59,994 nucleotides of DNA from an uncultured Faecalibacterium sp. (lineage in GTDB: Bacteria; Bacillota; Clostridia; Oscillospirales; Ruminococcaceae): the NCBI GenBank assembly GCA_934561115.1, contig CAKTFS010000009.1, positions 1-59,994 of the forward strand. The letters run 5' to 3'. The notes beneath the pieces are model-generated. The model was given only the letters and a program-made list of their open reading frames with translations. It had not been told where the DNA came from and ran no database searches. A program made the position numbers and the translations under genes. This document shows positions 22,485 to 30,872 of the stretch, piece by piece; the first letter of the stretch is position 1; the number at the start of each line of letters is the position of its first letter.

Positions 22485-25400
22485 ATGAAGCATTGTGCAA
22501 AAAAACTGCTGGGCCTTGCGTTTGCGCTGGCTCTGTGCCTTGCAGTGGGTGGAACTGCGCTTGCCGAAACGCCGGTGCTGGCCGAAGTGTCGGATACTCT
22601 GCCGGAGCAGGAAATGCTTGCCTACGAGCCGAATGTTACCACGGCAGCGGGTGAGAACATCATCGATAAGTTTGCAACCGACGGCTATACCGTCACCATC
22701 CCCACCACCGTGGATGTGAAAAGCGGGGAGACTAAGGGTGAGCTGGAAGTTAAGGCACAGCTGAAGCAGTGGCGCACGCTGAATATCGGCATTGAATCGA
22801 AGAAAAATAACTGGAAACTGGCGTATGACGGTGCAGCGGGTGCGGATACGCCGAAGGTGGATTATACGCTAAAAAATGAAAATGAAAATGGTGGAGAGTC
22901 CACGCGCGATACAATATGGTATTATGACGAAGAAACGCATGAAATTATGTATGCGACATCCGCTGTTGAGAACTTTCACACAGCAACCATCCCCCTTTCT
23001 GTCAACGTGACAGACCCCAGCCAAGCCACTATGAGCGGCACTTACTCCGATACGCTTACCTTTACCTTTAACATCACAAAACAAAGCGTTACCTATACCA
23101 TCAACGTATATGAGCAGAAGCTGCAGCTTACAAACAGCGGGACGCACGTTCAAGCCGTGAATGTGGTTGATGCAAGCGAAAACGTGACAGACACAACTTC
23201 TGTGCCCAAGGAAACCTATGTTCTGGAGTACGGCTGTGCAGATGCGTGGGGAACGCCTTTGGGAACTGCTGTTACTTCTGAGACATGGACGCGCCCCCGA
23301 CCTTCCGGAACAGATGGGGAGGAAGATACCCGCTGCTGGGAGGATTTGTCACGCACCCTGACCCCGAAAGCGGATTTTGAAGCAAACAATAAAACCCAGA
23401 CCATCAACCTGAACCTTGTGCGCAAGTGGTACTGGCTGGATGTGAACGGCATTACAAACAAGGCCACCTGTGCAGATTGCGGAATGAACGGCAACCAAGG
23501 CAGCAAGATTGCCAGTTTTGTGAATATTAAGGTGTCCGTGGATGATGGTACAACTTGGTCAGACGGGTTCTGGTATCCCGGTGGTGATGACTACTGGGGC
23601 ACTTTCCCCTACGGAACAAAGTTCCAGCTGGATCTGCACCGTGTGAAGGACGGCTATGCGTACGATGCGGATGCCGACGGCAAGGTTGCCATCTATGCAA
23701 ATGGTGTGCTGACACACACCCAAACCACGGATGAAAGCGGAGATGGAAAGACGCACTACCGTGTGTACCAAGGCAAGCTGGAAGGCGAACCGGTTGATAA
23801 AACTCTGTACAACACAAGGGGAGGCGGCATCTCCCATGCCCCGGGCAGCTACCCGCGCTACTGCTACAACGTGTGTTTTGTGGACGGCATAACCTATTAT
23901 GCTAACGGCGGCACCGGCGGCAGGGAGGATACAAACAATTACCACGGCCCGCATACGACCTTTAAATATACAGAGGGTATGACATTGGCAGACCCCCTTA
24001 CGGACTGTGATTTTACTGCGCCTGCCGGAAAAGTATTTGCGGGCTGGAGCACTACCAAGGACTATACCGGTCAGACGCTCTATGGTGTCGGTGATCCTGT
24101 GAGCAGCGTTACATGGCCTACCAGACCGGGCACGTCGAATACTGATACTTTGCCAACAGGCGATGGTCAGACCGAATGCCGCACCCTTTACGCCATTTGG
24201 AAGAAACCTTACACGGTAAAGGTGCAATTTGGCGGTGTCATAGGCTGGACAACATGGGATGCTGCGACCCAGTCGTTCCCCGAAAATAAGCAGGACGGCG
24301 ACGGCTTTGACGATGCCGTAGAACTTGGCAAGGCTTACGCCTACGGCAATACGTCCTTGACGCTGAGCGCCACCGAGAATAAGACAGTGTGGGATGAACT
24401 CCAAACCCAGATAAAAGCAAAAACCAGCGAGATTGCCACTGCTGCCCAGCCGGATGCTGTCTGGCAGCTCAAAAACGAGTATACGTTTACCACATTGCCC
24501 GCGAACGGTGAGGTGATTATCCAAATCAAGCGCAAGCGCTATCTGCTGAACGTTATCCCTGCGCTGCAGAATGACGATGGCTATTTCACCCCGGCTGGTG
24601 ACAAAGAGACAGCAGAACAATACGGCAAATTTGATTTGGATTCCTGCAATAAGCCGCAGACGCTGGAAGGAAAAATCTCCTATTACCAGTGGATGCGCAA
24701 CTACGGCGGCTCGTATCGTATCTACAATGTTGTACCAAACACCGGGTATCAGTTTGTTGGCTTCCGGGTGATAGAAACCAATGCTCCGGTGGACAAGGGA
24801 AAAAATCCTTACAGCTCGACCCTGACCGGCAAGAACGAGAAACTCAGATATTTTGGTGACACCTCGGACACTCCCTACACCGGCGATACCATTTATGTGG
24901 TGTACAAGAAGGACATGGTGACCTTTGATTACAACGGCGGTACTTCTGACGGCAAAACGGAATTGGTTTTGCCCTATGATGATAGCGTACGTTTCCCGAA
25001 GGTGGTGCTTACTAAACAAGGTGTAGACTTTATTGGCTGGAGCACGAAGCAAAACCCCACCAGCGATGCCGAGATTTTCAAGCTGGCCAATCTTGACCCA
25101 GATAATGGCGTTAACCCGGACACTACCACGGTGAGCAGTAAGGTCACAACTTGGCCGGACGAGAACAATAAAGTCCTTTACGCCGTTTGGCGATCCGCCA
25201 CCGGCCCGAGCCATGCCCCGGCGAAGAAGAAGGTCCTGACTGTGCACTACCACGCAAACTTTGACCCGAATGAGGAGCTTGCGCTTGACCTTGACCCCAA
25301 CCCCCTGCTGGATGATATGGACGATGACTTTGGTTTTGAGCCAGACCCCCTGCCGGAGGACGTACTCGATCCCCTTGAGGGCGCAGTAATGACCGTGACC

Positions 25401-25775
25401 TACAAGCCCGACGAGAATGTTGTCCTGCGCCACTGTATGTTTAAGCGGGCGGGCTACGTTTTTGTGGGCTGGAACACAGAAAAGGACGGCACAGGCAAAA
25501 TGTACGAGGTAAACGGCGTGCCCGTGCCCGACTGGGCAGCGGGCGCTACGGTAGACCTTTACGCCCAGTGGGAAAAGCCCCACCACCTGAAGCCTGTGGT
25601 AGACAACGAACCCCTGCCGGAGGAGCCGGACGACGCCGCCCCGGCCGCCCCGCCGGAGGATGTGGACGACGCCTTTGGCATAGACCCCGCCGCCCAGCCG
25701 GAGGGCATGGATGATGCCTTTGGCATAGACCCCGACCCCCTGCCGGAGGCGCTGGACGATGCTTTTGGCGTGTAG
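22485..25775 (+). CDS. Large secreted surface protein with InlB-type repeats and acidic DDAFG tail
   Basis: This 1096-residue protein has a signal peptide (KKLLGLAFALALCLAVGGTA). Residues about 60-200 form a domain starting GYTVTIPTTVDVKSG and ending GTYSDTLTFTF, like the protein encoded upstream. Several InlB/Listeria-Bacteroides repeat modules follow, recognised by YYANGGTGG..FAGWSTTKD..LYAIW (about 465-570), FDYNGGTSDG..FIGWSTKQN..LYAVW (about 811-902) and YVFVGWNTEKDGTG..LYAQW (ending about 1030). The C-terminal 65 residues are very acidic and repetitive (DDAFGIDP twice, final DDAFGV; earlier DDDFGFEPDPLPED). No LPxTG motif, final transmembrane segment or wall-binding domain is visible, so its attachment is unexplained. 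AAGGAGG precedes the ATG. Confidence 0.88.
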   Translation: MKHCAKKLLGLAFALALCLAVGGTALAETPVLAEVSDTLPEQEMLAYEPNVTTAAGENIIDKFATDGYTVTIPTTVDVKSGETKGELEVKAQLKQWRTLNIGIESKKNNWKLAYDGAAGADTPKVDYTLKNENENGGESTRDTIWYYDEETHEIMYATSAVENFHTATIPLSVNVTDPSQATMSGTYSDTLTFTFNITKQSVTYTINVYEQKLQLTNSGTHVQAVNVVDASENVTDTTSVPKETYVLEYGCADAWGTPLGTAVTSETWTRPRPSGTDGEEDTRCWEDLSRTLTPKADFEANNKTQTINLNLVRKWYWLDVNGITNKATCADCGMNGNQGSKIASFVNIKVSVDDGTTWSDGFWYPGGDDYWGTFPYGTKFQLDLHRVKDGYAYDADADGKVAIYANGVLTHTQTTDESGDGKTHYRVYQGKLEGEPVDKTLYNTRGGGISHAPGSYPRYCYNVCFVDGITYYANGGTGGREDTNNYHGPHTTFKYTEGMTLADPLTDCDFTAPAGKVFAGWSTTKDYTGQTLYGVGDPVSSVTWPTRPGTSNTDTLPTGDGQTECRTLYAIWKKPYTVKVQFGGVIGWTTWDAATQSFPENKQDGDGFDDAVELGKAYAYGNTSLTLSATENKTVWDELQTQIKAKTSEIATAAQPDAVWQLKNEYTFTTLPANGEVIIQIKRKRYLLNVIPALQNDDGYFTPAGDKETAEQYGKFDLDSCNKPQTLEGKISYYQWMRNYGGSYRIYNVVPNTGYQFVGFRVIETNAPVDKGKNPYSSTLTGKNEKLRYFGDTSDTPYTGDTIYVVYKKDMVTFDYNGGTSDGKTELVLPYDDSVRFPKVVLTKQGVDFIGWSTKQNPTSDAEIFKLANLDPDNGVNPDTTTVSSKVTTWPDENNKVLYAVWRSATGPSHAPAKKKVLTVHYHANFDPNEELALDLDPNPLLDDMDDDFGFEPDPLPEDVLDPLEGAVMTVTYKPDENVVLRHCMFKRAGYVFVGWNTEKDGTGKMYEVNGVPVPDWAAGATVDLYAQWEKPHHLKPVVDNEPLPEEPDDAAPAAPPEDVDDAFGIDPAAQPEGMDDAFGIDPDPLPEALDDAFGV

Positions 25776-25802
25776 ACCCCTACCCGGCAGAAGAACCGTA
25801 AC

Positions 25803-25839
25803 AAAAGCCCCTTGGCGCGGCAGCGCCAAGGGGCTTTTT
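25803..25839 (+). terminator. Intrinsic terminator of the surface-protein gene
   Basis: AAAAGCCCCTTGGCGC-N4-GCGCCAAGGGGCTTTTT: a 16-bp perfect stem with T-run. Confidence 0.92.
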
Positions 25840-25991
25840 GCCGCCGCACGGCCAGAAATGTGAAAAAAACTACACTTCCTTCTTTATTTTGTCATAACTG
25901 TCCCGTATAATAGAAGGGTAAGAGACTGTCAAAACGCCCGGAAGGGCTGCAAATACTACAAAAACCTGCATAAAAGGGGAGGAAAACACTT

Positions 25992-26690
25992 ATGGCAAAC
26001 GAAAAGATCCTTGTGGTGGACGACGACGCCAACATCTGTGAGCTGCTGCGGCTGTACCTGACCAAGGAGGGCTATCAGGTCACGGTGGCAAACGATGGCG
26101 AAGAAGGGCTGGAAAAGTTCAACGCGGTCAAGCCGGACATGGTGCTGCTGGACGTGATGATGCCCCGCATGGACGGCCTTGAGGTCTGCCGCCGCATCCG
26201 CAAGGCGGGCAATACCCCCGTGATGATGCTTACCGCCAAGGGCGAGACCTTTGACAAGGTGCTGGGTCTGGAACTGGGCGCAGACGATTACATGGTAAAG
26301 CCCTTTGACGCAAAAGAGGTGGTGGCACGCATCAAGGCGGTGCTGCGCCGCTGCCAGACGACCTCCGCTGCCGCCGAGAGCACCGAGGGCGTTATTGAGT
26401 TCGATAACCTCCGGTTGGATATGAACAGCTACGAGCTGCGGGTCAAGGGCAAGGTGGTGGAAGCTCCCCCCAAGGAGCTGGAACTGCTGAACTGTCTGGC
26501 CTCCCACCCCAACCGCGTGTATACCCGCGACCAGCTGCTGGACGAGGTGTGGGGCTTTGAGTACTACGGCGACAGCCGCACCATCGATGTCCACGTCAAG
26601 CGTCTGCGCGAAAAGCTGGCCGGTGCTTCCGATAAGTGGGAGCTGAAAACCGTCTGGGGCGTGGGTTATAAGTTCGAGGTGCGTCAGTAA
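25992..26690 (+). CDS. OmpR/PhoB-family response regulator
   Basis: This 232-residue protein has a receiver domain (1-120) with acidic pocket D10-D12, phospho-acceptor D54 (VLLDVMMPRMDG), T near 83 (MLTAKG) and K near 105 (DDYMVKPF). The C-terminal winged helix (about 133-230) contains PPKELELLNCLASHPNRVYT and SRTIDVHVKRLREKL. A consensus -10 TATAAT lies at 25906-25911 with only a weak -35, suggesting activator dependence. The start follows GGGGAGG. It overlaps the kinase gene by one base. WalR and PhoP are the nearest relatives by feel; no target is evident. Confidence 0.93.
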   Translation: MANEKILVVDDDANICELLRLYLTKEGYQVTVANDGEEGLEKFNAVKPDMVLLDVMMPRMDGLEVCRRIRKAGNTPVMMLTAKGETFDKVLGLELGADDYMVKPFDAKEVVARIKAVLRRCQTTSAAAESTEGVIEFDNLRLDMNSYELRVKGKVVEAPPKELELLNCLASHPNRVYTRDQLLDEVWGFEYYGDSRTIDVHVKRLREKLAGASDKWELKTVWGVGYKFEVRQ

Positions 26691-28219
26691 TGCGTAAAAG
26701 TATCTCCACGGCCTTTTTCTCCATGGTGTCCACCTTGATGGTGCTGGGCATCGTGCTGATGGGCTGCTCGGAGTGGGTGCTGTTCAAGAATTATTTTGCG
26801 AAGGATCGCTACGAAACGCTGGATCAGGTGGTAAACGTTGCCAAGCGCACGGCGGAGTATCTGGTAAACAGCGGGACCATGCCGCAGGGCGCAGAGCTGG
26901 ACGCTTTGAACACCAAGCTGGAGATCATCGGCGAGAGCGCTGAGGCCTATCTGTTCTTCACGGACGGACAGGGCAATGTGCTCATCGCCTCCGACCCGGC
27001 AAAGCTTACCACTGCCACCGTGCCGCTGGATATCTGCCAGCGCGCCAACGCAGTGACAGACCCGGACGCCCGGCACTACCACGCTTTCAGCGACTTGGGC
27101 GGCGCACTGACTGAAAAAAGCTATATCTCGGTGGTGCAGACCATCGACGACCAGAGCCCGGTCGGCGGCTGGCTGTTTTTGTGCTCCTCCGGCGCGCAGC
27201 TTACCGACTTCAAACAGCAGTTCTGGTCTAACTTCCTCATGTCCGCCTGCGTGATGCTGCTGTGCGCCAGCGTGCTGACCCGCCTTTTGATGCGTCAGCT
27301 CACCGACCCGCTGCAGAAGGTCACCGATGCCGCCCAGCGCTTTGGCGGCGGCGACCTCTCCGTCCGCGTGGAGGGCGTGGAGGGCGATGGCGAGGTGGCA
27401 GACCTTGCCCGCACCTTCAACCAGATGGCGGAGAATATCCAGTCCAACGATAACTCCCGGGGACAGTTCATGGGCAACATCGCCCACGAGCTGCGCACCC
27501 CCATGACCACCATTAAGGGCTTTGTGGACGGCATTCTGGACGGCACCATCCCGCCCGAGATGCAGAACCACTATCTGCAGCTGGTCAGCGAGGAGACCGG
27601 GCGTCTTGCGCGGCTGATCCAGAATATGCTGGATCTCTCCAAGCTGGAAAGCGGGGAGTATCAGGTGAACGCCCGGATGTTCAATATCTGGGAGACCCTG
27701 ACCGGCGTGGCGCTGGCCGCAGAGCAGCGCATCAACGACGGCATGATCGAGCTGGAGGGCCTGACCATGGACGAAAAGGTGCTGGTCTACGCCGACCCCG
27801 ACCTGATCCATCAGGTGGCGTATAACCTGCTGGACAACGCCATCAAGTTCACCCCGGCGGGCGGCACCATCCGCTTCAGCGTGGAAAAGCTTGGCCCCGA
27901 GGCCGAGATCTCCATCTGGAACTCCGGGCAGGGCATCAGCCCGGAGGCGCTGCCCTATGTGTTCGAGCGGTTCTATAAGGAGGACCGCTCCCGCGGCCTG
28001 CACGCCCGCGGCTCCGGCCTTGGGCTGAACATCTGCAAGGTGCTGGTCAATCTGGCCGGTGGGCAGATCCGCGTAGAGAGCCAGCAGGGCGAGTGGTGCC
28101 GCTTTGTGTTCACCCTGCCCACCTGTTCCCCCAACCCCGGCGGCATGAAGCGCCTGCCGGACGCCGCCGGTCAGCCCGGCGCAGTAGAGGACCCCGCCAG
28201 CATGAAGCCGGTAGAATAA
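26690..28219 (+). CDS. Sensor histidine kinase with HAMP domain
   Basis: This 509-residue kinase is the partner of the preceding response regulator (stop/start overlap). Layout: TM1 about 10-27; an extracytoplasmic sensor of about 145 residues with YLFFTDGQGNVLIAS, suggesting a PAS/Cache-like fold; TM2 about 180-200; HAMP about 200-250; phospho-acceptor H266 in NIAHELRTPMT; N box NLLDNAIKF; G boxes near GQGISPE and GSGLGLNICK. The Pro-rich tail after the ATPase domain (about 475-509) is unusual but short. It would respond to an envelope signal; adjacency to the surface-protein locus is suggestive only. Confidence 0.93.
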   Translation: MRKSISTAFFSMVSTLMVLGIVLMGCSEWVLFKNYFAKDRYETLDQVVNVAKRTAEYLVNSGTMPQGAELDALNTKLEIIGESAEAYLFFTDGQGNVLIASDPAKLTTATVPLDICQRANAVTDPDARHYHAFSDLGGALTEKSYISVVQTIDDQSPVGGWLFLCSSGAQLTDFKQQFWSNFLMSACVMLLCASVLTRLLMRQLTDPLQKVTDAAQRFGGGDLSVRVEGVEGDGEVADLARTFNQMAENIQSNDNSRGQFMGNIAHELRTPMTTIKGFVDGILDGTIPPEMQNHYLQLVSEETGRLARLIQNMLDLSKLESGEYQVNARMFNIWETLTGVALAAEQRINDGMIELEGLTMDEKVLVYADPDLIHQVAYNLLDNAIKFTPAGGTIRFSVEKLGPEAEISIWNSGQGISPEALPYVFERFYKEDRSRGLHARGSGLGLNICKVLVNLAGGQIRVESQQGEWCRFVFTLPTCSPNPGGMKRLPDAAGQPGAVEDPASMKPVE

Positions 28220-28225
28220 GACCCC

Positions 28226-28263
28226 GCAGCCAGACTGCCCCGCCCGGGCAGTCTGGCTGCTTT
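28226..28263 (+). terminator. Intrinsic terminator of the two-component operon
   Basis: GCAGCCAGACTGCCC-N4-GGGCAGTCTGGCTGC with a short T-run, just after the kinase stop codon. Confidence 0.85.
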
Positions 28264-28373
28264 GGCGTTGGGGGCTTTGCCTTATGGACATTTTGCTCTA
28301 TTTACGACTTTTCGGTGAAAAAAACGGCTGCGGGTTTGATTTTTTTGCCGTTTTCATGTAAACTAAAGAGTAA

Positions 28374-28433
28374 CCATGCCCGCGTGTTTTCCAGGCGGGA
28401 AAAACCCGCTAAACGCGAAACGCATGGGATAAA
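28374..28433 (+). promoter_or_regulatory. Structured leader upstream of rpe
   Basis: Nested complementarity: CCATGC with GCATGG outside, CGCGT with ACGCG in the middle, GCGGG-AAAAA-CCCGC inside. A weaker AACGGC..GCCGTT hairpin with T-run precedes it (28318-28357). No known riboswitch family was recognised. Confidence 0.4.
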
Positions 28434-28457
28434 AACTGCTAAAAATAACGGAGCGTA

Positions 28458-28502
28458 ATGAAATATTATGGCCATCGTAAGTCCTTCTATTCTTTCTGCT
28501 GA
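28458..28502 (+). CDS. Candidate 14-codon upstream ORF overlapping rpe
   Basis: ATG 28458 opens MKYYGHRKSFYSFC and ends at TGA 28500-28502, overlapping the first 11 codons of rpe in another frame. The only GGAG of the leader is 4 nt before this ATG but 14 nt before the rpe ATG. It may be fortuitous; if translated, it would reduce or couple rpe initiation. Confidence 0.25.
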   Translation: MKYYGHRKSFYSFC

Positions 28503-29118
28503 TTTTGGCAAGCTGGGTGCAGACTGCCGCATGGTGCTGGACGCCGGCGCACAGATGCTGCACTACGACGTGATGGACGGGCATTTTGTGCCCAACATCA
28601 GCTTTGGCGTGCCGGTGCTCAAAAGCCTGCACAAGGCGCTGCCGGATGCCTTTTACGACGTGCATCTGATGATCAGCCACCCGCTGCAATACGCCGAGCC
28701 TTTCATCAAGGCCGGTGCTACCCTGTATAATTTCCATCTGGAGTGCGAAGATGATATTCAGGCCACCATTGATGCCGTGCGCGCGCTGGGCTGCAAGGTG
28801 GGTCTGACCATCAAGCCCGGCACCCCGGCCGAGGTGCTGGCACCGTGGCTGGATCAGCTGGATCTGGTGCTGGTGATGAGCGTGGAGCCCGGCTTCGGCG
28901 GGCAGAAGTTCATGCCCTCGGCGCTGGATAAGCTCCGCTGGCTCAAGGCCGAGCGGGAAGCACGCGGCCTTTCCTACCTGCTGGAGGTGGACGGCGGCGT
29001 GGATGCCGCCACCGCACCCCTGTGCGTGGAAGCCGGTGCCGACGTGCTGGTGGCGGGCAGTGCGGTGTTCGGCGCTGCCGACCCCGCTGCGGCTGTGGGC
29101 GCACTGGCCAGCCTGTAA
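28468..29118 (+). CDS. rpe: Ribulose-phosphate 3-epimerase
   Basis: This 216-residue TIM-barrel enzyme interconverts ribulose-5-P and xylulose-5-P in the pentose phosphate pathway. Motifs: SPSILSADFGKLG at the N-terminus, the metal/catalytic segment HYDVMDGHFVPNISFG (D and H), DVHLMISHPL, VMSVEPGFGGQKF and VDGGVD (second catalytic D). The start gives the usual N-terminus although its spacing to GGAG is long (14 nt). It begins a run of co-directional genes through 36726; 12 bp separate it from the RnfD-like gene, so they are probably co-transcribed. Confidence 0.96.
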   Translation: MAIVSPSILSADFGKLGADCRMVLDAGAQMLHYDVMDGHFVPNISFGVPVLKSLHKALPDAFYDVHLMISHPLQYAEPFIKAGATLYNFHLECEDDIQATIDAVRALGCKVGLTIKPGTPAEVLAPWLDQLDLVLVMSVEPGFGGQKFMPSALDKLRWLKAEREARGLSYLLEVDGGVDAATAPLCVEAGADVLVAGSAVFGAADPAAAVGALASL

Positions 29119-29130
29119 GGAGGCCTGTAT

Positions 29131-30150
29131 ATGGATGAAGCTTTGATCCAAGAGCAGGAGCGGCAGCTGCAAAAGACCGGCCGGTACTACAGGCACGTTT
29201 TCTGGCTGTGCGTGCCGCTGCTGTGTATGGCCTGCTATTTCTACGGCGCGCGTCCGCTGCTGCTGTGCGGCGTCGCTCTGCTCACCGGCAACCTGTGCGA
29301 CCGTCTGGTGGCGCTGCTGCGCCATCGGGTGTACACCAATAAAGATCTCTCCAACGAGAGCTTCAGTCTGATCATCGCCCTGCTCATGCCCGCCACCGTG
29401 GATATCTATGTGCTGGTGGTGGCGGTGCTGGCGGGTGTCCTCATCGGCAAGGAGATCTTTGGCGGCTACGGCAGCTATCCCTTTAACCCCGCTGCCGTAG
29501 GCTACGCCGTGGCGGCGGTATCGTGGCCGGAGCAGGTGGTGCGCTACCCGCAGCCCTACACCCCGCTGCCCCTGTGGAACGCCTCTGCCGTGCCGGTGGG
29601 CAGCACCATCGAGGATACCCTGCGCAGCGGCGGCATCCTGAACCTGAACGCCCTTGCCATCGTGCTGGGCGAGTTTGCCGCCCCTATGGGCACCGGCGCG
29701 GCGCTGGTCATTCTGGCCTGCGGCCTTGTGCTGTGGACCCAGAAGGACGTGCACATCGGCGCAACGGTAAGCTTTCTGGTCACCTGCGGGCTCATCGCCT
29801 TCTTCTTCCCGCGGCAGGTGGGTCTGGCGGACAGCACCTTCTTCAGCAGCCTGCTGCCCCGCCTGCAGGGTGCCCGGGACGAGCTGCACACCGGTGCAAT
29901 GCTGTTCTGCGCGGTGTTCCTGCTCAACGAGCCCTACACCTGTGCCCATCATCGGCTTGGGCGCATCCTGTACGGCGCGCTGGTGGGCGCAGCCACCATG
30001 GGCTTCCGCTATTTCGGCGTGTACGAGACCGGCGTCTGCTTTGCGCTGCTGGCCGTCAACAGCGTGTCCGCGCTGATCGACCGCACCGAGGAGCGGCTGT
30101 ACCGTCTGCTGCACCGTCTGCCGTCCGAACGAAAGGAGGCTGCGGAATGA
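29131..30150 (+). CDS. RnfD/NqrB-like membrane protein lacking the flavinylation Thr
   Basis: This 339-residue protein has about nine to ten helices and clear RnfD hallmarks: KDLSNESFSLIIALLMP, IGKEIFGGYGSYPFNPAAVG, and near the end LHTGAMLFCAVFLLNEPYT with GRILYGALVGA. In genuine RnfD a Thr in S-x-A-T-P-L carries covalent FMN; the matching stretch here reads SAVPVGST, with V154 at the aligned Thr position (T159 is the only nearby Thr). If correct, it cannot carry the standard flavin. The gene overlaps the next by 3 nt. RnfB, RnfC and RnfG are not encoded nearby. The family is secure; redox function is doubtful. Confidence 0.85.
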   Translation: MDEALIQEQERQLQKTGRYYRHVFWLCVPLLCMACYFYGARPLLLCGVALLTGNLCDRLVALLRHRVYTNKDLSNESFSLIIALLMPATVDIYVLVVAVLAGVLIGKEIFGGYGSYPFNPAAVGYAVAAVSWPEQVVRYPQPYTPLPLWNASAVPVGSTIEDTLRSGGILNLNALAIVLGEFAAPMGTGAALVILACGLVLWTQKDVHIGATVSFLVTCGLIAFFFPRQVGLADSTFFSSLLPRLQGARDELHTGAMLFCAVFLLNEPYTCAHHRLGRILYGALVGAATMGFRYFGVYETGVCFALLAVNSVSALIDRTEERLYRLLHRLPSERKEAAE

Positions 30151-30872
30151 AAAAGCGTACTGCGGAACTGATCCTGCAGGACCCCGAAAAGTTTGCCCAT
30201 CATGACCGCGTGTTTCTGAATAACCCGGTGGTCATGCAGGGCATGGGTCTGGCACCGCTGGTGGTCGTGGCCACCACCGGCCAGAACAGCCTGATGCTGG
30301 CGGCGGCGGTGGCGCTGCTGCTGGTGCCCTCCCGCGTGCTGGCCTGCCTGCTCAGTCGCCTTGTGCCCCTGCGGGACGAGGAGCCTTCGCCGGAGCAGCT
30401 GCAAAAAAAGCTGCTGCCGCGTGCTATTCTGTATGCAGCCAGCGCCGCTGTGGTGTATCTGGCGGCGTATCCCATTTTGAACCTCGTGTTCGGCACGGGT
30501 CTTTTGAACCTTGGCATCTACCTGCCCATGCTGGTGGTGGAGCCGCTTCTGACCTACCGCTTCGGCCGCGTGCAGGAGACGGTGCATAAGGCGGTTTCCA
30601 AGGGCGTGCGCATCACCGTGGGCTATGCGCTGCTGCTGCTCGTGATCGGCATGCTGCGCGAGTGGCTCAGCCTTGGCACCGTGTTCGGTGCCCCGGTGGG
30701 GCGCTGGGCACTGCTGCCGCTGGCTAAAATGCCGGCGGGCGGCTTTATCGTGCTGGGCATCCTGTGCGCCATCTGGCGCGCTGCGGCTGCAAAGCGCAGG
30801 GAATATCTGAAAAAAGAAGCGCGGGATACCCTGACCGTGCACTACCAGAAGGAGGCGGACCGCGAACCGTGA
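30147..30872 (+). CDS. RnfE/NqrD-like membrane protein lacking FeS cysteines
   Basis: This 241-residue protein has six predicted helices. FLNNPVVMQGMGLAPLVVV aligns with the RnfE segment NNxxLVQLLGLCPLLAV, and LGIYLPMLVVEPLLTYRFGR aligns with LGIFIPLIVTNCIVVGR; REW..LGTVFGAP matches the typical late loop. In known RnfE the two cysteines of these inverted half-helices help bind an intramembrane [2Fe-2S] cluster. Here they are A36 and P133. The start ATG overlaps the RnfD-like stop; AAAGGAGG precedes it. A C-terminal basic tail is present. It is probably an Rnf-fold subunit without the cluster. Confidence 0.82.
   Translation: MKKRTAELILQDPEKFAHHDRVFLNNPVVMQGMGLAPLVVVATTGQNSLMLAAAVALLLVPSRVLACLLSRLVPLRDEEPSPEQLQKKLLPRAILYAASAAVVYLAAYPILNLVFGTGLLNLGIYLPMLVVEPLLTYRFGRVQETVHKAVSKGVRITVGYALLLLVIGMLREWLSLGTVFGAPVGRWALLPLAKMPAGGFIVLGILCAIWRAAAAKRREYLKKEARDTLTVHYQKEADREP

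Noticed and set aside
23559..25829. A 756-codon minus-strand frame opposite the large surface protein
   Set aside because: The plus-strand protein has a signal peptide, InlB-type repeats and a ribosome site; the antisense frame has none of these.
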